Assembly: GCA_964489735.1 (NCBI GenBank)
Contig: CAZBAL010000001.1
Span: 62,001 to 126,000 of the forward strand
DNA from: Andreesenia sp964489735
GTDB lineage: Bacteria; Bacillota; Clostridia; Tissierellales; Gottschalkiaceae
Length of the DNA stretch: 64,000 nt
Direction: 5' to 3'
The notes beneath the pieces were generated by a model, which was not told the origin of the DNA, searched no databases, and saw only the letters and a list, made by a program, of their open reading frames with translations. The translations under genes and the position numbers were made by a program. Positions 1 to 7,827 of the stretch are shown here, piece by piece. Within the stretch, counting starts at the first letter, position 1, and each line of letters begins with the position of its first letter.

Positions 1-87
1 GAATAACCATATGTATTATCTACTATATTATCTGCTGTATTCAGTACAATAATTTAAGGAAAAAACTATACAGCATACTCTACAGTA

Positions 88-132
88 TAAAAAACAGACC
101 TCTGATGCACAACTGAATCTGCATAGAGGCCT
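88..132 (-). terminator. Rho-independent terminator after the peroxiredoxin gene
   Basis: An imperfect hairpin (arms CCTCTGATGCA at 99-109 and TGCATAGAGG at 120-129) is followed on the minus strand by a run of six T (89-94). It lies about 200 bases downstream of the minus-strand peroxiredoxin gene and is the first good stop signal for that transcript. Confidence 0.65.
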
Positions 133-327
133 ATACTAACCATTTTTATTAATATGTTTATAGTGAACTATTCAAGCAAACCATGATGTTTTCAGTTTGG
201 CTTTCTTTATTAGAGTTAACTTACAGCTCATACTGTTCATACAACACATACAGTTCATGCAATACATACAGTGACTCAAAATACATAGAGTAATTCAATA
301 CAAAAGTTACATGTAATACAAGAGCAA
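133..327. other. Intergenic stretch with degenerate short repeats
   Basis: No gene is visible on either strand. Between about 225 and 320 an imperfect motif close to 'aatacatacagt' recurs roughly every 17-20 bases. The copies are degenerate, and I cannot tell a decayed array from AT-rich chance similarity. The stretch would be the 3' untranslated region of the peroxiredoxin transcript. Confidence 0.3.
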
Positions 328-765
328 CTAGATACTCTTTATATAATCTAATACTTCAGCTGCGTGGCCTGCTGGCTTGACTCCTCTAAACTCTTTAATA
401 AGTTTCCCATCTTCATCATAAACAAATGTGGATCTATCTACTCCCAGATACTCTTTTCCGAACATCTTTTTAGGCACCATTAGACCATATTCACTGTGAA
501 CTTCTGCTTCAGGATCTGAAAGGAGTAACATACCCAAGTTGTGCTTTTCAATGAAGTTGTTATGAGATCTGATCTTGTTTCTGCTCACTCCTACAACAGT
601 TGTGTTAAGCTTTTCAAACTCATCTAACAAATCTGTAAATTCAATAGCTTCTTTAGTGCAGCCTGAGGTATTGTCCTTAGGGTAGAAAAAAAGCACTAAT
701 TTCTTTCCTTTAAAACTGTCTAATGTATAGTCGTTTCCATCGCTTCCCTGCATATTCCAATTCAT
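328..765 (-). CDS. bcp: Thiol peroxidase of the Bcp/PrxQ peroxiredoxin family
   Basis: A 145-aa cytoplasmic peroxiredoxin that reduces hydrogen and organic peroxides at the expense of thiols. The peroxidatic cysteine is C36 in the loop DNTSGCTKEA; the usual proline before SGC/PGC is a serine. C36 is the only cysteine, so this is a one-Cys form needing an external thiol partner; many PrxQ proteins carry a resolving cysteine five residues on. The conserved late-fold segment GVDRSTFVYD is present. The ATG start has AGGAGTG ten bases upstream. The gene stands alone, with the bioF stop 165 bases away on the same strand and a terminator downstream. Family assignment is firm; the physiological reductant is unknown. 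Confidence 0.9.
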   Translation of the reverse strand: MNWNMQGSDGNDYTLDSFKGKKLVLFFYPKDNTSGCTKEAIEFTDLLDEFEKLNTTVVGVSRNKIRSHNNFIEKHNLGMLLLSDPEAEVHSEYGLMVPKKMFGKEYLGVDRSTFVYDEDGKLIKEFRGVKPAGHAAEVLDYIKSI

Positions 766-929
766 AAAATCACTCCTGTTTTATTATTCATATTAACCAT
801 ATACCCAATTATTGGAGATATTTTCAGTTTTTCTACTTATTATCAATGCAAAGATTTACACATATTCATTTTTACAGACTAAAACACCAGACTTTATAGG
901 CGAGTATTATTCGTATATTTTCAGTATCT

Positions 930-2084
930 CTACTTTAGATACTTATTCAGTGTGTTTACTAATTTATCAATCTGTTCATAGCTATGCTCTGCCATAAGTG
1001 TAAGTCTGAGTATAGCTTTTCCTTTTGGTACTGCTGGATATCTAATCGGTGTGATTAATATCCCCTCTTCCAATAACTTTTTTCCAATTTCCATGGCTTT
1101 TTGTTCAGAGCCAATCTGTATTGGGATAATGGCCGTTCTATATTTGATATTTATTCCTATTGTTTTTAAATTTTCAATTAAATAATCAATATTGCTTTGA
1201 AGCTTTTTCACTTCTCTATTATCTTCCTCAAGCATTCTTAAAGCTTCATACGATACACAGGTTGTAAACGGACTCAGTGAAGTCGAAAATATGAAACTCC
1301 TTGCTCTGTTGAATAGCAGAGTATTTATAATTTTGTTAGAACAAGCAAATCCACCTTCTGAGGATATGGATTTGCTCAAAGTTCCTATTAATATATCTGG
1401 TTTAACTTCAGTATCATAGTATTCAATAATACCTTTCCCTCTTTCGCCAATAACTCCAAGACCATGCGCATCATCTACTATGCTTATTGCATTGTACTTA
1501 TCAGCTATTTCACAAAACACCGGTAAATTCAGTATATCACCGTCCATACTGAACACTCCATCTGATACTATTATCTTCCTATCACAATTGGATAGCCTTA
1601 GTTTCTCTTCTAGATCGCACATATCAAGATGCTTATATACCGTAATCTTAGCTTTCGAAAGTGAACACCCATCGATTATACTTGCGTGGTTTTTCTCATC
1701 AGAGAATATTTCAGAATCTCTGTTTGCAATAGCCTGTATTACACCTATATTTGCACAGTATCCACTGTTAAACAAAAGACCTGAATCATATCCAAAAAAA
1801 TCAGCAAGCTTAGACTCTAACAGTTCATGGTATCTGTTATTACCAGTAGTCAGTCTAGAGCCTCCTGAACCTATTCCCATATTTTCAACTTCATTCAAAA
1901 CCTTCTTCATATCAACTTTTTGAGCATAAGAAACATAATTGCTCGATGAAAACAATAATACTTCCTTATCATCTACTCTACTTACTGCACTCTGCACTGT
2001 ATTCATAAGTCGAGTTTTTCTTATGAGGTTGTTTTCTTCTAAGATCTCTAATTCTTTATTTATCTCATCATATATTTTCTTCAT
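930..2084 (-). CDS. bioF: 8-amino-7-oxononanoate (KAPA) synthase
   Basis: A 384-aa PLP enzyme of the alpha-oxoamine synthase family that condenses pimeloyl-CoA (or pimeloyl carrier protein) with alanine to give KAPA in biotin synthesis. Visible landmarks are SGGSRLTTGNNRYH (73-86), the DDAHGLG motif (204-210, cofactor ring contacts) and the Schiff-base lysine K238 in GTLSKSI. Close relatives make 2-amino-3-ketobutyrate or 5-aminolevulinate, but the 17-base overlap with bioW upstream points to KAPA synthase. The overlap implies translational coupling. No bioA, bioD or bioB is in this window. It is the last gene of the S component-bioW-bioF operon. Confidence 0.9.
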   Translation of the reverse strand: MKKIYDEINKELEILEENNLIRKTRLMNTVQSAVSRVDDKEVLLFSSSNYVSYAQKVDMKKVLNEVENMGIGSGGSRLTTGNNRYHELLESKLADFFGYDSGLLFNSGYCANIGVIQAIANRDSEIFSDEKNHASIIDGCSLSKAKITVYKHLDMCDLEEKLRLSNCDRKIIVSDGVFSMDGDILNLPVFCEIADKYNAISIVDDAHGLGVIGERGKGIIEYYDTEVKPDILIGTLSKSISSEGGFACSNKIINTLLFNRARSFIFSTSLSPFTTCVSYEALRMLEEDNREVKKLQSNIDYLIENLKTIGINIKYRTAIIPIQIGSEQKAMEIGKKLLEEGILITPIRYPAVPKGKAILRLTLMAEHSYEQIDKLVNTLNKYLK

Positions 2085-2808
2085 CTATCCATACCTTTTT
2101 CTCAGTTAAGTATTCAATGCACTCATCAATCTCATCATCTCTGCCCTGATATAAAAAAATCCTCGCACCTCTAGGAACCCCTTTTTCTTTCAGTTTAGTG
2201 ATTCTCGTATAACCATCCTGCTTTGTAGCAATATACCCAGTTACATAATCAGGATCATCAGATATGCAGAGTTCTCCCCAAATCTGAGGACATGATACGA
2301 CTTTTGATGCAAGTGCTAATGCCTCTCTGTAATGACTTTTGTCTGAAATTATATTTCTATGAGCAGGATTTTTATAATCCATGTTTGTAACTCTGATCCC
2401 TCTACTATGGTCTTTTTCTAAGCTCTTTAATGTTCTCATATCGAGCAGTACTGCTCCCGACATATTTTTAGTACTTGCTAGTAATCCCACTATCGCTTCA
2501 GCATTTTCAACAGATCTATTTTTTAAAAATTTAATCAGATAATCTCTTCCTTCTTCTTTACTCTCTACTTCTACTGTCACAGTATTAAGAGCAGGAACTG
2601 TTAAAATATCATCTATATTTATCTTTTCTACTTTTATATTTAAATCATCAGGCGATCCTTTTGGGTGATTTAATGCACGTTTAGTCATACCGTCTATGCA
2701 TTCACCTAACTCTGAAAAAGGCACCATTCTCTCTGCTCCGGAAATGTGAACAGATTTACCATCAGACTTCTGACTAGCCCTCATCTTAACGCTATATATA
2801 TCTTCCAT
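2068..2808 (-). CDS. bioW: 6-carboxyhexanoate-CoA ligase (pimeloyl-CoA synthetase)
   Basis: A 246-aa protein matching the BioW family in length and conserved stretches (SVKMRAS at the N-terminus; HISGAERM; RALNHPKG; GARIFLYQG near the C-terminus). BioW activates free pimelate to pimeloyl-CoA with ATP, supplying BioF. The ATG at 2808 follows AAAGGAGC at good spacing. The 3' end overlaps bioF by 17 bases. Using BioW implies that pimelate is made elsewhere or taken up, which makes the membrane protein gene just upstream (2874-3389) relevant. Confidence 0.9.
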   Translation of the reverse strand: MEDIYSVKMRASQKSDGKSVHISGAERMVPFSELGECIDGMTKRALNHPKGSPDDLNIKVEKINIDDILTVPALNTVTVEVESKEEGRDYLIKFLKNRSVENAEAIVGLLASTKNMSGAVLLDMRTLKSLEKDHSRGIRVTNMDYKNPAHRNIISDKSHYREALALASKVVSCPQIWGELCISDDPDYVTGYIATKQDGYTRITKLKEKGVPRGARIFLYQGRDDEIDECIEYLTEKKVWIDEENI

Positions 2809-2873
2809 AAAATGCTCCTTTTACCATATCAGTCTGCTATATCTACTTACTGTATATGTATAGCTCTTTAAAT

Positions 2874-3389
2874 TTACTCCCGCTTATTCGCTATTACTGT
2901 GAATCTTGATCTTGTGTACTGTCTGAAAGATGTCCTTTCAACTACTTTAATAATAACTCCATATATAATTGGCGATGTTATGGCAGTAAATATCATCCCT
3001 ATAACTGCTGAACCCAATAGAGGAATATAACTCACTCCAAGTATTATGCTGAGAATGAACCTAGCAAATGCTGTACCTATAGGTCCTGAAATGATGATTG
3101 TCATAGGATTTATTCCAATAAGTGAAATTACTGCTCCAACAGCAATTCTAAAGCTCATAGCTACTATAATATTATTTATATTTGCCGCTCCAATAAACAG
3201 CGCTATTATGGATGCAATTATTCCTGCAGTAATATACTTCCTAAATCCAAACACAGCACATATTGCTACAGCTACTGGTGCTGAAAGCTGAAACTCAAAG
3301 CCAGGCACAATGCTTGGTATTTTTATTAGTCCAGTTATGAAAATAACTGATGATAATATTGCAATTAGTGTAATTTCTTTTGTATTCAT
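2874..3389 (-). CDS. ECF-type transporter S component, substrate unknown
   Basis: A 171-aa, very hydrophobic protein with about six membrane segments, an N-terminus of the type MNTKEITLIAILSSV and a basic C-terminal tail: the size and architecture of an energy-coupling-factor substrate-binding (S) subunit. It does not show the sequence features I associate with BioY, so I do not call it a biotin transporter. It is the first gene of a probable operon with bioW and bioF, 65 bases before bioW and 75 bases after a consensus promoter. Context suggests uptake of biotin, pimelate or another precursor (inference). The A and T subunits are not in the window, as expected for a shared ECF module. SD AAAGGACG precedes the ATG. 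Confidence 0.65.
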   Translation of the reverse strand: MNTKEITLIAILSSVIFITGLIKIPSIVPGFEFQLSAPVAVAICAVFGFRKYITAGIIASIIALFIGAANINNIIVAMSFRIAVGAVISLIGINPMTIIISGPIGTAFARFILSIILGVSYIPLLGSAVIGMIFTAITSPIIYGVIIKVVERTSFRQYTRSRFTVIANKRE

Positions 3390-3464
3390 TTATCGTCCTT
3401 TTAAAGTATTCTCATATTATTTGAACATATGTATTTTTTCTTGTTACCTATTTTGTCTATCACT

Positions 3465-3493
3465 ATTATAGAAATAAGAAGGACTATTGTCAA
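3465..3493 (-). promoter_or_regulatory. Consensus promoter of the S component-bioW-bioF operon
   Basis: On the minus strand TTGACA (3488-3493) and TATAAT (3465-3470) are separated by exactly 17 bases, a perfect sigma-A promoter. The -35 box overlaps the stop codon of the pilO gene (3490-3492). The leader of about 65-70 bases contains GGTAACAAG, which resembles one half of a BirA operator, but I could not find the matching other half. Confidence 0.75.
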
Positions 3494-4683
3494 TCCCTAA
3501 GTGTGTTTAGGTTAACAATAGTCTCCGTGTCCAGTTCTGGATTAAAATTTGCATATATAAAATCAAATTCCAAATTGCAGTTAATAAAATCTATTAAACT
3601 TAAAATTTCCATATCATCTCCATCTGATATAAGTTTTTTATAATCAAACTGATGAAACTCCATTTCATAAAGTGGAAAATATTTTTCATATTCCTTTTCA
3701 CTTCCATCATTAAACTCTTCGTATTTATCAATAAATTCTCCATCTTCATAAATATATTCTTCATATTCCTCAACAAACTCGTCAGTAGATTCAGTATCTG
3801 AGTTGTCTTTTTGCTTATCTGTATTGTCATCTGGGATGATTTTATTATCCATTTTGGCCCCTTTATCCTCATTATTACTTGATACATTAACCGCTTCGCC
3901 TTTATTCACTGAAGTGTCCGCTTCGCTATTATTTTTATCTGCAGTTGTATTCGGTACTTTTTCATCTATATTGTGTTCTCTTTCGCTTTCCACATTTTCT
4001 TCAATGTCGACTACTTCTATATCGCCTTTTATATTATCATCCTCAGCAATCACATCTCTATTTTTGCTTATAGTGCTACTTGACTGACTATCTCTATGAT
4101 ATGATGATTTAACCCTGGTGATTAGATTCCTTCTTTGAAGCAAATCGATATTCAAAGGGACAAAAGAATCAGCTCTTAAATTAATTTCCACTATATTACC
4201 ATCATTCGCATGCCTTCTATTAAAAGATATCAGACTGTATTTAGCAGATTCACCAACAAGTACTTTGAGTAATCTATCTATATCATGATCGCTACCGGTT
4301 ATCTTCAAGATCACTCTGTTTTTTTCTTTTCTGAACATTTTTTCATCTTCATCTTTTTCTTTCATATTTGCTGATGAATCGTTATTTGCTATTCTAATAT
4401 TAGTTTTTTCACAACCTGATCTGGTGATTATAGAGTTAAGATCGGATGCTACCTTTGAGAGGTTCTCTCCTAACAGTGCCTGACTCTCAATTGCATCAAG
4501 TTTCTTTCTATGACTATTGAAGTCAATTTCATTGCTGTTTTTCAAAGTTTTTCTCTTTTCTATATGTTTGCTCTTAAGAATCTCAGATGTTTTATATTCG
4601 CATAAGACTTTATTGGTTAGAAAAATGCAAATAGCCAGTGAAGCAACCAATAGGACAATATATTCAGTTTTTATTTTTTTCAT
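3490..4683 (-). CDS. pilO: PilO-like pilus alignment protein with a long acidic C-terminal extension
   Basis: 397 aa. One N-terminal membrane helix (about residues 8-27) is followed by a charged, probably coiled-coil region and a PilO-like periplasm-facing-type domain (about 70-180). From about 200 to 340 it becomes a low-complexity linker rich in D, E, S and N, then a C-terminal segment of about 60 residues (EMEFHQFDY onward). PilO proteins are usually near 200 aa, so the second half is extra. The open frame reaches back to 4752, but the ATG at 4683 has TTGGAG upstream and gives the expected short cytoplasmic tail, so I chose it. It overlaps pilN by 20 bases. Assigned by position after pilM-pilN and topology; sequence similarity is weak. 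Confidence 0.65.
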   Translation of the reverse strand: MKKIKTEYIVLLVASLAICIFLTNKVLCEYKTSEILKSKHIEKRKTLKNSNEIDFNSHRKKLDAIESQALLGENLSKVASDLNSIITRSGCEKTNIRIANNDSSANMKEKDEDEKMFRKEKNRVILKITGSDHDIDRLLKVLVGESAKYSLISFNRRHANDGNIVEINLRADSFVPLNIDLLQRRNLITRVKSSYHRDSQSSSTISKNRDVIAEDDNIKGDIEVVDIEENVESEREHNIDEKVPNTTADKNNSEADTSVNKGEAVNVSSNNEDKGAKMDNKIIPDDNTDKQKDNSDTESTDEFVEEYEEYIYEDGEFIDKYEEFNDGSEKEYEKYFPLYEMEFHQFDYKKLISDGDDMEILSLIDFINCNLEFDFIYANFNPELDTETIVNLNTLRD

Positions 4684-5215
4684 TTTCTTTCGTTTCTCCA
4701 ATTTTATCTTCCTTAATCGATAAATCAATTTCGAATGTTCCTGAGTCATCAAGGTTCACAGAATTTACTCTATCTATGAACTCCAATGCTTTTAATTTAG
4801 CTAGAATATTACTATAATCTGAAGGTTCTGATAGCTGTGCATTTATTTTTATTTTATTATCATTTATGATAAGATTATTTAAGACATCTTCCTGGAAAAC
4901 TTCCATAAGTCTGTTTATTCCTAAACTGACATAATCTTTTTTTCTTGTTTTTATCTCTTCATCTATCTCTTCAATTAACTCTCCCACTTCTCTATATTCA
5001 TCTATATTTTTAGCGGCTTCATCAACTCGATGGTTAGAAGCAAATATATTGTTTTTTCTTTTAATTTGCTTGTTGTTTTTTGACAGAAAGAGAAAAATAG
5101 CGAGCATTGCCACGCTAAACAATATTAAGATATTCAATGTCAATTTGATTAAACTATTAATTTTATACATATTATTTTTTTCTACAAAAAAGTTAATCTC
5201 TGAATTCTTTTTCAT
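4664..5215 (-). CDS. pilN: PilN-like pilus assembly protein
   Basis: 183 aa with a short cytoplasmic tail, one membrane helix (about 22-45), then a soluble domain with an amphipathic helical first half and a C-terminal ferredoxin-like half (KINAQLSEPSDYSNILAKL). PilN forms the inner-membrane alignment complex with PilM and PilO. The N-terminal tail has INFFVEKNN, resembling the INLLP-type motif by which PilN docks on PilM. The ATG follows GAAAGAGGAAAAATT. The end overlaps the start of pilO by 20 bases, so the two are probably translationally coupled. Identification rests on topology, size and gene order. Confidence 0.7.
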   Translation of the reverse strand: MKKNSEINFFVEKNNMYKINSLIKLTLNILILFSVAMLAIFLFLSKNNKQIKRKNNIFASNHRVDEAAKNIDEYREVGELIEEIDEEIKTRKKDYVSLGINRLMEVFQEDVLNNLIINDNKIKINAQLSEPSDYSNILAKLKALEFIDRVNSVNLDDSGTFEIDLSIKEDKIGETKENEKNKN

Positions 5216-5376
5216 AATTTTTTCCTCTTTCTAGCAAAGGCTGCCCCTGTTCTATACTTAAAATTCTGTATTAATTTAGAAATCTATTTTTTGATTAGCT
5301 GAAAATAGAAAGAAAAAGAAATAAAAGAGTATTAAGAAGAGGATATTATCATATGAAAATATAAGTACACACCGGA

Positions 5377-6186
5377 TCAATATGCTGAAATAGCTGAATT
5401 AAAAGATTTAGCACATCCTATACTGTCTGGAATCTGAAAGGATTTCAGAACTATATCAAACTCCAATCTCCTTATTGCATCTATATACTCTTCATCTACA
5501 TGTCCATAATAGTAAATATGCAGTTTTTCTCTACTGCTGCTATTAGAAATATAAAACTTAATCACATCTAATAAACTATTAATATTTTCCTTTCTCTCAA
5601 TTCTCTTAAAGAAGCTAAGCTTAAGTGAGTCCATAAACATAATGTCTATCGATGATTTGTAAAAATAGATTATAGCCGCACGCAGATCAGTAATATCTCT
5701 TTCAATGTAATTATAAAGCTGCTCACTAGCCAACTTTGAAAAATATGGTGTCAAAGTTCTGGGTCTTAATTTCAGTTTATTTGATATATTAAAATACTCA
5801 TTTATCACTTCCCTTTCTAGAGAAACAGTTATTAATATATCTTTTTCTAATCCATGTGTATGAATCTTTTTTGCTATGTACTCTCTACTGGGCAGTTTTT
5901 CTTCAATTTTCTCTTTGATTTCGATGTTGCTCTTCATTCCATCTAACTCATAATAATCTATTATAAAATCTTCACTAGGTAGAGTTATGTCTAAGTTTTT
6001 ACACCTCTTACAATCCACTCTAGACTTGATTTCGTCAACAATATTATCTATTTCATTGTTGTTATCTATTTCAAAATTATCCTTATTTATGATTTCAATA
6101 TCATTTTTGTTCTTTCTTGATTCTGTTAAAAATAAATGATTTTTTTCTATATAAATTCCTAAACTCATTTGTTCACTGTTACTCAT
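5377..6186 (-). CDS. pilM: Divergent PilM-like protein
   Basis: 269 aa, no signal peptide or membrane helix. Position before pilN and pilO and a start of the type MSLGIYIEKNHLFL suggest the actin-like PilM cytoplasmic ring protein. PilM is usually about 350 aa and has phosphate-binding motifs such as G-x-D-x-G-S; here the equivalent site is LGIYIEKN and no second glycine-rich phosphate loop is evident. It may have lost nucleotide binding, or the fold may differ. The gap of 160 bases to pilN is unusually long for this operon. No good ribosome binding site precedes either ATG (6186 or seven codons in), so the start is uncertain; coupling to the small ORF ending at 6204 is possible. Confidence 0.55.
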   Translation of the reverse strand: MSNSEQMSLGIYIEKNHLFLTESRKNKNDIEIINKDNFEIDNNNEIDNIVDEIKSRVDCKRCKNLDITLPSEDFIIDYYELDGMKSNIEIKEKIEEKLPSREYIAKKIHTHGLEKDILITVSLEREVINEYFNISNKLKLRPRTLTPYFSKLASEQLYNYIERDITDLRAAIIYFYKSSIDIMFMDSLKLSFFKRIERKENINSLLDVIKFYISNSSSREKLHIYYYGHVDEEYIDAIRRLEFDIVLKSFQIPDSIGCAKSFNSAISAY

Positions 6187-6203
6187 ATATGGTCATAATA
6201 TCA

Positions 6204-6353
6204 CTATATTTCTATTGTGCAGTTTGCCCTCATATTGCTAAGTATATTCGGAGACCTTATGACAAGTGACATTATACCAAGTAACAGAACCATCCTTTCT
6301 GTTAATATTTTGATTCCACTCGTTATTTTTGCATAATTCCTATTTTTTCTCAT
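6204..6353 (-). CDS. Possible 49-aa membrane peptide in the pilus operon
   Basis: An open frame of 49 codons (starts MRKNRNYAKIT, ends CTIEI) lies between pilD and pilM on the same strand. It has a basic N-terminus and a hydrophobic stretch LLLGIMSLVIR. It stops 17 bases before the pilM start. Against it: no convincing ribosome binding site before the ATG and no family I recognise. It could be a minor accessory peptide that couples translation into pilM, or chance. Confidence 0.3.
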   Translation of the reverse strand: MRKNRNYAKITSGIKILTERMVLLLGIMSLVIRSPNILSNMRANCTIEI

Positions 6354-6524
6354 TTTAAAAGCTTTTCATATTACTCAAAACTATTTATCCATATATATTT
6401 GTCCGTACATCTCTAATATTACCTAACCTTTTTTACATATACTGATGGTATGATGCTAATTTAGATATATTTAAAATTAAACTCATTGACTTAAAAGTGA
6501 TTGGATGAATATTGAACTGAGTTA
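6354..6524. other. Non-coding part of the pilD-pilM gap
   Basis: AT-rich, without a gene on either strand that I can support, and without a clear terminator or consensus promoter. Together with the small ORF at 6204-6353 it makes a 338-base break in an otherwise tightly packed operon. Confidence 0.4.
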
Positions 6525-7268
6525 TCATATAAAGTGAATTTTTAATATGCCCACAATAAAAAAGGAAAATGAAATGAATGGTGCAAACGGTATTATTGAA
6601 TTGATTCTCTTTTTCTTTAGTAATACTAAAATAATAGAAACTGTCGCTGCTGTAATGTAGGTAACAATAAATGCATTTATCGAATCATGCAATCTTAATA
6701 AAAGGGATAAGGCTAGAAATAACTTAATATCACCATGTCCAATTGATCCTTTTGAAGCAATGTAGATAATAATGAACATTGTGAAAATGAAAGCAAAGCT
6801 TTTCAAAATCTCCGTTAGGTAGTAGAATCCTACCAAGTTAAATTTATACATTCCCTTTATAATAGAGGCCATGACTATGGCTATTACTAAACTGTCAGGT
6901 ACTATCATATGATCAAAATCAATAAAGCTTATCACTATGAGAATTGTAATAACTGGTATAAAAAACAAGTATTCTATACTGGCCCCATGTTTCAGAAAAG
7001 TCATTATACTTATAATGACAGCGATTATTTCAATAGTTAAGTATTTTGTTCCTATGGATGTTCTGCAGTATCTGCATTTACCTCTCAATTTCAAAAATGA
7101 GAAGATTGGAACCAAATCTCTGGGCTTTAAACTATTTTCACACACTGTGCAATGAGATCTCTTTAGAACTATATCCATATTTCTTGGTATTCTATAGATA
7201 CACATATTTGCAAATGATCCCAACAATAAGCCTATTAAGCTTACTAATATAAAGTTGTGTAATTCCAA
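6525..7268 (-). CDS. pilD: Type IV prepilin peptidase / N-methyltransferase
   Basis: 247-aa membrane aspartyl protease that cleaves prepilins after the glycine of G-FSLIE and N-methylates the new phenylalanine. The cytoplasmic zinc site has two CxxC pairs (CTVC about 40-43, CRYC about 65-68). The two catalytic aspartates lie in SFIDFDHMIVPD and in GHGDIKLF (GxGD motif). About seven membrane segments. Translation starts with TTG at 7268, with AGGAGA eleven bases upstream; the only nearby ATG is out of frame. Gene order pilA-pilD fits its substrate being the upstream pilin. Confidence 0.92.
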   Translation of the reverse strand: MELHNFILVSLIGLLLGSFANMCIYRIPRNMDIVLKRSHCTVCENSLKPRDLVPIFSFLKLRGKCRYCRTSIGTKYLTIEIIAVIISIMTFLKHGASIEYLFFIPVITILIVISFIDFDHMIVPDSLVIAIVMASIIKGMYKFNLVGFYYLTEILKSFAFIFTMFIIIYIASKGSIGHGDIKLFLALSLLLRLHDSINAFIVTYITAATVSIILVLLKKKRINSIIPFAPFISFSFFIVGILKIHFI

Positions 7269-7321
7269 ATTATCATTCTCCTAAATATCTATTTTCAATC
7301 AGTTGTACTATCCATATTTTA

Positions 7322-7356
7322 CCAGAGGACAGCTTGACAGTATAGCCGTCCTCTAG
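7322..7356 (-). other. Hairpin between pilin and peptidase genes
   Basis: A 7-bp perfect stem (AGAGGAC 7324-7330 with GTCCTCT 7348-7354, 17-base loop) follows the pilin stop. There is no T run on either side, so it is not a classical terminator. Its place just after the pilin gene suggests a stabiliser or processing element raising pilin mRNA over downstream genes (inference). Confidence 0.45.
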
Positions 7357-7388
7357 TTCAGCTTTTAAGTTGATTTATGAATTTATAT

Positions 7389-7799
7389 TTATGGATTTAC
7401 AGGTTCTTCTTCTGGCCTAAACTGATTTGGATAGGCTTCTATTTCGCCAAAAGACACTCTAACCTGTCCATTTACTGAACTTATAGACATGACTTTATTG
7501 TCTGAAGCTCCGTAGTTTTCAGACTTAGCTTTGATTTCCCCTTCATCCAACATACTGCCATCAATTAGTTCTTCTTCTGCCAATGTTTCTAAACTGATCT
7601 GATCAATACTGTCAGCTTTTGGATTAAGAGCTAAGTACATCTTCGCTGCATTTGCAACTTCTGCAGCATTCGATTCATCAACTGCTATATTTGCCTTATC
7701 AGTAATTCCTGAAAATTGGGTTATACCGATTACAGCCAGTATTCCAATTATTGCTATTACAATGACCAATTCTATTAAACTGAAGCCTTTATTGTTCAT
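7389..7799 (-). CDS. pilA: Major type IV pilin precursor
   Basis: 136 aa. Class III (type IVa-like) signal MNNKG-FSLIELVIVIAIIGILAV: cleavage by PilD after G5 leaves F1 and glutamate at +5, needed for assembly. The hydrophobic stalk continues as an amphipathic helix, then a small globular domain of about 80 residues with no cysteines, ending in a proline-rich tail (FRPEEEPVNP). It is the only pilin-like gene in the cluster, so other minor pilins would have to be elsewhere. Strong AAAGGAGG site upstream. Confidence 0.92.
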   Translation of the reverse strand: MNNKGFSLIELVIVIAIIGILAVIGITQFSGITDKANIAVDESNAAEVANAAKMYLALNPKADSIDQISLETLAEEELIDGSMLDEGEIKAKSENYGASDNKVMSISSVNGQVRVSFGEIEAYPNQFRPEEEPVNP

Positions 7800-7827
7800 A
7801 AAATCCTCCTTTCATTCTACTGCTCAA

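Noticed and set aside
3390..3464. BirA operator before the biotin operon
   Set aside because: Only one half-site (GGTAACAAG) is present; the inverted partner at 14-16 bases was not found.
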